Position numbers and translations under genes: made by a program | Source of the DNA: Flavobacteriales bacterium | Lineage (GTDB): Bacteria; Bacteroidota; Bacteroidia; Flavobacteriales; Crocinitomicaceae | Assembly (NCBI GenBank): GCA_947375085.1 | Contig: CANCEQ010000087.1 | Coordinates: 1 to 11,827 of the forward strand | Length of the DNA: 11,827 nt | Reading direction: 5' to 3' | Part shown: positions 7,240 to 11,827 of the stretch, piece by piece | Numbering within the stretch: the first letter of the stretch is position 1 | How the letters are laid out: every line of letters starts with the position of its first letter | Notes under the pieces: generated by a model | Databases searched by the model: none | What the model was told of the DNA's origin: nothing | Seen by the model: the letters and a program-made list of their open reading frames with translations, nothing else

Positions 7240-8000
7240 TAATCGATGTAAAAATCTTTTGGTTTACGAACGTAAAAAGGAATAAACCATCCCAATTTAG
7301 CTCCTACTTGAATATCAATCATTGTTTTTTTAGAAACAGGTATATCAGGAGTGTTGTAAAATATTGTTCTCATATTTTTAGTAAAGCCTTGTTGAGCATA
7401 AAATCCACCATAAAAATTGATCAAACCATGATTTGCCATAAAAGCATACCCAAGAAATTCGTGAAAATTTGGTCCCATTGAAAGTTGATCATAACCTTTT
7501 CTATAATTTAGTTCAATTTCAGGAACTACTTGATCTTGTGTGTCTATTCTGTATTTATGTGATAGTAAACCGACTCCGCCGTGAATGTATATTCCAGAAT
7601 TAGAATTAGGACTTAATACAGGAAATACTTTTCCAATTGCAATATTTGCGTTGAAGCCGCGCGCGGTAACTACTACTTTAGCAATATCTCCATTAATATC
7701 AGTTATTGTTCCTTTCGAATCAATTAAATTTGAAAACATATTATTCAAATGAACTTGATTTCCAAAAATGAAGTTACCGTCGAAACCATAAAACCAATTT
7801 TTTTTGGTTTTATAGCCCGCCATCAAACCGATATGATTTAAGTAGCCGTATTTGTTTGCAAGATTTTGTTGAGGCCAATTCGCTCCGTAATTCACAGCGA
7901 TCCAAGGTGTGCCTATAATTGAATCTTTCACATTTCTTTGAGCTTCTATTTTTGAAGATACGAATGTGAAAAGCAAAGAAAAGCAAATAATTTTTTTCAT
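7239..8000 (-). CDS. Predicted outer membrane beta-barrel protein coupled to waaA
   Basis: This protein of 253 residues is unnamed to me. The ATG at 8000 opens a signal peptide (MKKIICFSLLFTFVSS...EAQ, about residues 1-21). A TTG three codons upstream keeps the frame open but would lie in the -7 box, so I reject it. The mature part has repeated short amphipathic strands with aromatic ends and Gly/Asn turns (WIAVNYGANWP, NHIGLMAGYKT, WFYGFDGNFIFG, IYIHGGVGLLSHKY, LINFYGGFYAQQGF, IDIQVGAKLGWFIPFY), typical of a small 8-12 strand outer-membrane barrel. It ends in a positively charged tail, KPKDFYID. Its stop shares a base with the waaA start, so the two are almost certainly co-expressed; a role linked to LPS or outer-membrane assembly is inferred from that alone. 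A ten-base GC-only palindrome at 7657-7666 lies within the gene. Confidence 0.8.
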   Translation of the reverse strand: MKKIICFSLLFTFVSSKIEAQRNVKDSIIGTPWIAVNYGANWPQQNLANKYGYLNHIGLMAGYKTKKNWFYGFDGNFIFGNQVHLNNMFSNLIDSKGTITDINGDIAKVVVTARGFNANIAIGKVFPVLSPNSNSGIYIHGGVGLLSHKYRIDTQDQVVPEIELNYRKGYDQLSMGPNFHEFLGYAFMANHGLINFYGGFYAQQGFTKNMRTIFYNTPDIPVSKKTMIDIQVGAKLGWFIPFYVRKPKDFYID

Positions 8001-8006
8001 ATAATT

Positions 8007-8039
8007 CAAAAGTAAGTTCTTTTTTCGTAAAGTGACAAA
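8007..8039 (-). promoter_or_regulatory. Promoter for the barrel-waaA operon (-33 TTTG 8036-8039, -7 box 8007-8014)
   Basis: On the minus strand, TTTG at 8039-8036 is followed after 21 bases by TACTTTTG at 8014-8007. Both elements match the Bacteroidota consensus (TTTG and TAnnTTTG) with accepted spacing. Only six bases separate the box from the ATG at 8000, so transcription would start at or very near the start codon and the mRNA would be leaderless or almost so. Confidence 0.65.
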
Positions 8040-8221
8040 AAATGAAGATAAAATTTAATACGTTTGATTGATCTGTATATTTTCTTGTTTTATAAAAGTT
8101 TTAATAAAATAATTGTATTAGTTTTTTAGAATCAGTTGTAATACTTATTAAAGTGTTGACTAATTGAAAAATTGTGAATAAAAATTGAAAAATCAAACTT
8201 CATAACCATTTTAATTCGGCG

Positions 8222-8229
8222 TATATTTG
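8222..8229 (+). promoter_or_regulatory. Candidate -7 promoter box for the flavin reductase gene
   Basis: TATATTTG matches TAnnTTTG exactly, 13 bases before the ATG at 8243. The leader would be only several bases long, or about 16 if the second ATG at 8252 is used. No convincing TTTG/TTG lies at -33; the nearest TTG, at 8185-8187, is 34 bases away. The 8001-8242 gap holds this box and the opposing barrel-waaA promoter, and I see nothing else in it. Confidence 0.5.
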
Positions 8230-8242
8230 TTTGACTTTTAAA

Positions 8243-9145
8243 ATGTATGGTATGTTAACACTTGATCCAAAAACACTTCCAATTCAAAAACTACATCAGT
8301 ATTTATTAGGTGCTGTTGGGCCTAGACCAATTGCTTTCGCTTCTACTATTGATGCAGAAGGAAATACGAATTTAGCTCCTTTTAGTTTTTTTAATGTTTT
8401 TAGTGCTAACCCTCCAATTATGATTTTTTCTCCTGCTAGAAGTGGAAGAACAAATGAAACAAAGGATACCTATAAAAATGTTAAGTTGAATCCAGAAGTT
8501 GTAATCAATGTTGTTAATTATGACATCGTTCATCAAATGAGTTTAGCAAGTTCTCCTTATGCTCCTGGTGTAAGTGAATTTGAGAAAGCAGGTTTTACAG
8601 CTTTGAAATCAGATTTAATTCGTCCGATGAGAGTTGCTGAATCTCCTGTTCAATTTGAATGTAAAGTTAATGAAGTTGTTGAGTTAGGTCAAGAAGGAGG
8701 TGCTGGAAACTTAATTATCTGTGAGGTTGTTAAAATTCATATCAACGAAGAAGTTCTTGATGCAAATGGGATGATAGATCAACATAAAATCGATTTAGTA
8801 TCTAGAATGGGTGGAAATTGGTATTGTAGAGCTGATCAAAATTCTATGTTTGAAATCACTAAACCTATCACTACTTGCGGTATTGGATTTGATCAATTAC
8901 CTGCGGATTTAAAAAATAGTAAGGTTTTAACAGGTAATGATTTAGGTCACTTAGCGGGGATAGAAGAACTTCCGAATGAAACAGATGTAAATGAGTATAA
9001 ATTATTAGAATTGAGTGATTTATTTGTTTCATTCGAAAGTGAACCTGTAAAATTAGAAGAGTCTTTGCATTTAAGAGCAAAAGAATTATTGAAAGAAAAT
9101 AAATTAAACGAAGCTTGGTTGACATTGCTTTCTTTTAATAATTAA
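8243..9145 (+). CDS. Flavin reductase-family protein (FMN-binding split barrel)
   Basis: About 300 residues. Residues roughly 12-195 are a flavin-reductase-like split-barrel domain that binds FMN: VGPRPIAFASTID, then APFSFFNVFSANPPIMIFS, VVINVVNYDIVHQMS, ESPVQFECKV and GNLIICEVVKIH. KIDLVSRMGGNWYCRA follows, strongly conserved in the Bacteroidota form of this family. The roughly 95-residue C-terminal extension is mostly charged and probably helical. The family uses NAD(P)H to reduce flavin or is an FMN-binding oxidoreductase; the true substrate is unknown. The ATG at 8243 (AAAATG context) is chosen; the ATG at 8252 gives MLTLDPKT, which resembles many relatives and is equally possible. A TTG at 8231 is rejected because it abuts the -7 box. 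The DUF3127 gene follows after 32 bases with no terminator between, so they probably form one transcript. Confidence 0.92.
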   Translation: MYGMLTLDPKTLPIQKLHQYLLGAVGPRPIAFASTIDAEGNTNLAPFSFFNVFSANPPIMIFSPARSGRTNETKDTYKNVKLNPEVVINVVNYDIVHQMSLASSPYAPGVSEFEKAGFTALKSDLIRPMRVAESPVQFECKVNEVVELGQEGGAGNLIICEVVKIHINEEVLDANGMIDQHKIDLVSRMGGNWYCRADQNSMFEITKPITTCGIGFDQLPADLKNSKVLTGNDLGHLAGIEELPNETDVNEYKLLELSDLFVSFESEPVKLEESLHLRAKELLKENKLNEAWLTLLSFNN

Positions 9146-9177
9146 TTATAAAATACAATAAAATAAAAATCAATAGT

Positions 9178-9579
9178 ATGTTTAAATTAAGTGGAATCGT
9201 TAAAGTTGTGAACCCAACGGTTCAAGTAAGTGAAAAATTTTCAAAAAGAGAATTCGTAGTTACAGATGCGTCTAGTATGTATCCTCAAGATATTATGTTT
9301 CAATCTACTCAAGACAAATGTTCTTTATTAGATAATATTCAAGTAAATGACCAAGTTGAAGTTTCTTTTAATTTACGTGGACGTGAATGGACTAGTCCTC
9401 AAGGTGAAGTAAAATACTTCAATACGTTAGAGGCTTGGAGAATCGATAAAGTTGGTGCAAATGGAAATGGTGGAGGAATTCCTCAAGGAGGACCAGCAGC
9501 AATGAATTTAGATCCAATTTCAAATGTTACTGCTACTCAAACGAATGTAGAAGCTACAGATGACGATTTACCTTTCTAA
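9178..9579 (+). CDS. DUF3127 protein, OB-fold-like with SSB-type acidic tail
   Basis: This 133-residue protein has no signal peptide and is cytoplasmic. Residues 1-93 match my memory of DUF3127: KLSGIVKVVNPTVQVSEKFSKREFVV, then DIMFQSTQDKC, VNDQVEVSFNLRGREW and a YFNTLEAWRI strand, a five-strand pattern like an OB fold. A Gly/Pro/Asn-rich flexible linker covers about 94-124. The last six residues, DDDLPF, closely resemble the C-terminal tip of single-stranded DNA-binding protein, which recruits repair and replication partners. A nucleic-acid or SSB-related role is therefore a reasonable inference, but the function is undetermined. The start is the ATG at 9178 in an A-rich context with no Shine-Dalgarno. 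It probably shares a transcript with the flavin reductase gene and is closed by a strong hairpin terminator. Confidence 0.9.
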   Translation: MFKLSGIVKVVNPTVQVSEKFSKREFVVTDASSMYPQDIMFQSTQDKCSLLDNIQVNDQVEVSFNLRGREWTSPQGEVKYFNTLEAWRIDKVGANGNGGGIPQGGPAAMNLDPISNVTATQTNVEATDDDLPF

Positions 9580-9599
9580 GGTTTAAATCAAAAATCTTT

Positions 9600-9635
9600 A
9601 AAATGGTGTATACTTTGTGTACACCATTTTTTTTT
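9600..9635. terminator. Bidirectional intrinsic terminator between convergent genes
   Basis: AAAATGGTGTA at 9600-9610 pairs perfectly with TACACCATTTT at 9620-9630 around a 9-base loop. A T run at 9627-9635 follows on the plus strand, and the A-rich 5' side gives a T-rich tail on the minus strand. It lies between the DUF3127 stop and the end of the convergent glycosyltransferase gene, so it can end both transcripts. Confidence 0.88.
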
Positions 9636-9640
9636 AATCT

Positions 9641-10756
9641 TTATTTTATTCTGATTTTTCTGCTTTTCCAATTGGGTTGGTATACAAATATTAATACAGA
9701 CAGAGCTAATAGATATAGTGGTTGAAATAGAGAATATAGAGGAAGAACAATCCATGTTTTTAATCGTTTGATTTTAATGAAATAAGGTAAATAGACAGCC
9801 AAATCAATAATAGATTTTAAAGCAAATAGAAGAAATGTAGTTTCCCAATTTAATAAAGCTGAAAAATAAACGAAAAGAAAAATGAATACTAAATTAAATG
9901 TAAGTGATAGTAGGGCTAACATGTTACTTAACTGATCATTTACTTCTTTCCCCTTCCCAATCCATCTTAATCGTTGATTAATAAACGCTTTCATTGAAAT
10001 TGGAGCATCCGTTTTTACTGTGAAATCACTATCAGTTATTAATTTAATTGTACTCTTATTATTTCTAAAATCGCGCAATAAGAATAAATCATCTCCAGAG
10101 GCTAAATGTGAATGACTTTGGAATTGGTCAGCTTTTAAAAAACTTTCTTGCTTAAATAACAAATTAGCACCACTTGCTATAAAAGGTCTTATCCAACCGC
10201 TAATTGAGGTATTTATTGCATTTGCAATGGCATGGTCAGATTCAAAATAATTTTTTATAAAACCGTTACCTATCATTTTAATAGGTAATATATAAAGATC
10301 AGACTTTGGTAATTGTTGTAGTTTATTGAAATAGGTTGATTGAACTTCAATATCAGCATCCCAAGTTAAATTATAATCACATATTTGATGGTTAATTCCA
10401 AAACGAATAGCTTCTTTTTTTCCTTGTTTCGATGGTGGTAATGATAATATCTCGTATGGGATTCGTGAAGAAAGTTGTTTTATTTTATCAATTGAATTAT
10501 CAAAGGAATGATCATTTACAAATAGAAAATTGGAAGGTAGATTCGAGAGTTTTTCAATTGATTGAATTAATTTATCTAGATTACGTTCTTCGTTTCTAAA
10601 TGGAATAATTACAACTAATTTGCTCAACTCAATAGTATCTTCTGTTTTTGATAGAGTTTGTTTTTTTTCTTTTTTAGATTGCAAATAATATCCAATTAAA
10701 ATTCCAATTCCAAAACTGGAGTAGATTGAATAAAGTATGTAGATGAAATTATTCAA
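9641..10756 (-). CDS. Membrane-anchored family 2 glycosyltransferase
   Basis: A GT2 enzyme of 371 residues (counting from TTG) that transfers a sugar from a nucleotide sugar to an unknown acceptor at the inner membrane. A transmembrane segment at about 4-25 is followed by a GT-A domain: VVIIPFRNEERN at 48-59, FVNDHSFD at 79-86, the DxD-type metal/nucleotide motif WDADIE at 132-137, SGDDLFLL at 220-227 with the probable catalytic acid, and QRLRW at 261-265, the QxxRW motif of processive and lipid-linked GT2 enzymes. Three C-terminal membrane segments lie at about 279-299, 305-327 and 335-358. There is no in-frame ATG between the upstream in-frame stop at 10790-10792 and Met161, so translation must begin at a non-ATG codon. 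TTG at 10756 lies inside the last codons of the upstream membrane protein gene, suggesting coupled initiation; TTG at codon 25 would lose the first helix. Confidence 0.9.
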   Translation of the reverse strand: MNNFIYILYSIYSSFGIGILIGYYLQSKKEKKQTLSKTEDTIELSKLVVIIPFRNEERNLDKLIQSIEKLSNLPSNFLFVNDHSFDNSIDKIKQLSSRIPYEILSLPPSKQGKKEAIRFGINHQICDYNLTWDADIEVQSTYFNKLQQLPKSDLYILPIKMIGNGFIKNYFESDHAIANAINTSISGWIRPFIASGANLLFKQESFLKADQFQSHSHLASGDDLFLLRDFRNNKSTIKLITDSDFTVKTDAPISMKAFINQRLRWIGKGKEVNDQLSNMLALLSLTFNLVFIFLFVYFSALLNWETTFLLFALKSIIDLAVYLPYFIKIKRLKTWIVLPLYSLFQPLYLLALSVLIFVYQPNWKSRKIRIK

Positions 10757-11672
10757 TCTCGATGGTATTTTGTTTACATATAATAATACCTAATAATGAA
10801 GGAATTGCTAAGTTGAAAATCCAAATTAATATGGAAGAAGTTAAGATTTCTACTTGACCAAAACCAACACTACCTAGGACCAAAAGGGCGATTGATTCTC
10901 GAATGACCAATTTTCCAAACCATAATGAAGGAACTAATGTTGTCCATAAAAAGATTTGCCAAATCCATAAAAAAGTGTCTAAATTTAAGGCATCTTCAAA
11001 TGCGTTGAACATTAACCAAAATTGAAAAGTAAATACAAAATGACGAATCAAACTGATTATTAATATTTTAAATCTGTAATTTTTATCGTTTTTTAATAAC
11101 TGTATGATTTTTAAATACACTTTTTTTCTTTTTACCTTTTTTAAATTAAGCTTATCAAAGAAAAAATAAAAGGCTAAAATTGAAATACAAAAGAAGATTA
11201 AAAACAGATTAATTGCTGTTAAATCAATCCCCCAAGGGGTTTCTTTGATCAATAATAATGATAGTAGTCCAAAAAATATACTGGCAAAAAATTGAGAAAA
11301 ATTTGCTAATAATGTCATTAAAATTATCGAAGGCCTATATTCACGTTGATAGTAATAGATTCGGCCGATAAAATTTCCTAACATATTTGGTGTAATTAAT
11401 CCTGTAGCGACTCCAGCAAAGTAGGCTAATCTATTCGTTTTTTTTTCTGAATTTGAATGTATTAAGTGAATTGTTTTACTCCATTTTAACCATTCAAGTC
11501 CTTGATTTAAAAAGACTAATAAAAGACTTAGTACTAGAAATAATGGTCGTTTTAATTCTAAGTTTAACCATTCTTCTGTTTTTACTCTAGAAAGTTGTAA
11601 AAACAATAAGTACGACACTCCTCCAAGAAGAATGATTTTCATTAAAAGGAATAAATTCGCCTTATTTTTCAT
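10749..11672 (-). CDS. Multi-pass membrane protein, lysylphosphatidylglycerol synthase TM region / flippase-like family
   Basis: 307 residues from the ATG at 11672; a TTG four codons upstream is rejected. It has about eight hydrophobic segments (roughly 6-27, 42-58, 80-102, 114-142, 152-172, 204-222, 232-254 and 276-298). Two landmarks fit the integral-membrane family of the MprF N-terminal region (PF03706): GVATGLITPNMLGNFIGR at 87-104, and PSLWFGKLVIRESIALL at about 248-264, matching the usual P-GG-G-RE pattern loosely. The MprF C-terminal aminoacyl-transfer domain is absent, so this is probably a stand-alone lipid flippase-like or lipid-handling protein; assignment is from pattern only. 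Its end overlaps the glycosyltransferase start by 8 bases, indicating one operon and perhaps a shared glycolipid pathway. It is divergent from ruvC with 27 bases between starts. Confidence 0.75.
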   Translation of the reverse strand: MKNKANLFLLMKIILLGGVSYLLFLQLSRVKTEEWLNLELKRPLFLVLSLLLVFLNQGLEWLKWSKTIHLIHSNSEKKTNRLAYFAGVATGLITPNMLGNFIGRIYYYQREYRPSIILMTLLANFSQFFASIFFGLLSLLLIKETPWGIDLTAINLFLIFFCISILAFYFFFDKLNLKKVKRKKVYLKIIQLLKNDKNYRFKILIISLIRHFVFTFQFWLMFNAFEDALNLDTFLWIWQIFLWTTLVPSLWFGKLVIRESIALLVLGSVGFGQVEILTSSILIWIFNLAIPSLLGIIICKQNTIEIE

Positions 11673-11699
11673 AGTTTTATACAATGAAGTTTAAATTCA

Positions 11700-11827
11700 A
11701 TGGTTGAAGATAAAATAATTCTTGGAATTGACCCCGGAACAAATGTATTAGGTTACGGATTAATTCATATTAAAGGTAAGAAATTATCTTTAATAAATTT
11801 TGGTGTCATTCAATTGAGTAAACTTCC
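11700..11827 (+). CDS. ruvC: Crossover junction endodeoxyribonuclease RuvC (5' part, runs off right edge)
   Basis: The first 42 codons are visible. LGIDPGTNVLGYGLI at residues 8-22 is the hallmark N-terminus of RuvC; Asp11 corresponds to catalytic Asp7 of the E. coli enzyme and is part of the RNase H-like metal site. The protein cuts Holliday junctions symmetrically with RuvAB during recombination repair. The start at 11700 is the first ATG that stays open; an ATG at 11684 ends after three codons. The leader between it and the divergent membrane-protein gene is only 27 bases, so its promoter must lie partly within that gene. TATTTTTC at 11663-11670 and TAGTTTTA at 11672-11679 are each one base off the -7 consensus. 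Confidence 0.95.
   Translation, partial: MVEDKIILGIDPGTNVLGYGLIHIKGKKLSLINFGVIQLSKL
11740..11747 (-). promoter_or_regulatory. Candidate -7 box for the membrane protein/glycosyltransferase operon, inside ruvC
   Basis: On the minus strand this reads TACATTTG, an exact TAnnTTTG match, about 68 bases before the ATG at 11672. It lies within the first codons of ruvC, as a promoter must given the 27-base gap. No -33 TTTG is seen at the right distance, so chance remains possible. Confidence 0.3.

Noticed and set aside
8001..8009. Longer barrel protein beginning at TTG 8009
   Set aside because: The TTG lies in the -7 promoter box and would precede the signal peptide MKK start; the ATG at 8000 is the natural start.
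8231..8242. Flavin reductase start at TTG 8231
   Set aside because: It sits two bases after the TATATTTG promoter box, probably upstream of the transcription start; ATGs at 8243 and 8252 fit the family better.
8871..9125. 84-codon minus-strand open frame
   Set aside because: It lies entirely inside the flavin reductase gene on the other strand and has the low-complexity composition of a shadow frame.
11673..11684. Membrane protein start at TTG 11684
   Set aside because: An ATG four codons later opens a normal MKNK membrane-protein start; TTG is not needed.
1..11827. CRISPR array, insertion sequence, tRNA, phage or defence system
   Set aside because: I found no direct-repeat array, transposase, integrase, terminal inverted repeat pair or cloverleaf; the genes are housekeeping and envelope functions.

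Overview
The window is low in G+C and reads as chromosomal DNA from a Bacteroidota member, most likely Flavobacteriales (possibly close to Fluviicola/Crocinitomicaceae; the family is a guess). The grounds are: a secreted protein ending in a gliding-motility-associated / type IX secretion (T9SS) C-terminal domain; a transketolase start of the split N-terminal-subunit kind; DUF5723 and DUF3127 proteins; signal peptides ending in ...SQ/AQ; A-rich start regions with almost no Shine-Dalgarno sites; and several matches to the Bacteroidota -7 promoter box TAnnTTTG.

Left part (1-4492). The 5' end of a transketolase N-terminal subunit gene leaves the window on the minus strand. A shared divergent promoter region separates it from a two-gene plus-strand unit: a 138-residue secreted protein of unknown function, overlapping by ATGA an 884-residue T9SS cargo protein with two N-terminal jelly-roll-like domains, Ig-like repeats and the sorting domain. 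A clear intrinsic terminator closes this unit. Next comes gap (glyceraldehyde-3-phosphate dehydrogenase), followed after 36 bases by a DUF5723 outer-membrane-type protein.

Middle (5984-8242). An AT-only inverted repeat holds both convergent stop codons. On the minus strand, an outer-membrane barrel-like protein gene is joined by a one-base TAATG overlap to waaA, the Kdo transferase of lipid A/LPS assembly. The barrel gene has a good promoter whose -7 box ends only 6 bases before its ATG, suggesting a leaderless transcript. The 242-base divergent gap also carries a -7 box for the plus-strand flavin reductase gene.

Right part (8243-11827). A flavin-reductase-family protein is followed by a DUF3127 OB-fold-like protein ending in an SSB-like acidic DDDLPF tip, then a bidirectional terminator. 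Facing them on the minus strand is a two-gene unit: a multi-pass membrane protein of the lysylphosphatidylglycerol-synthase/flippase-like type, then a membrane-anchored family 2 glycosyltransferase that apparently starts at TTG inside the stop region of its partner. Divergent from this unit, only 27 bases away, ruvC begins and runs off the window.

Most of the window is core metabolism and envelope biogenesis. I saw no mobile element, CRISPR array, phage gene, tRNA or rRNA. The least explained parts are the small secreted partner of the T9SS cargo protein, the barrel coupled to waaA, the SSB-tailed DUF3127 protein, and the glycosyltransferase/flippase-like pair beside ruvC.
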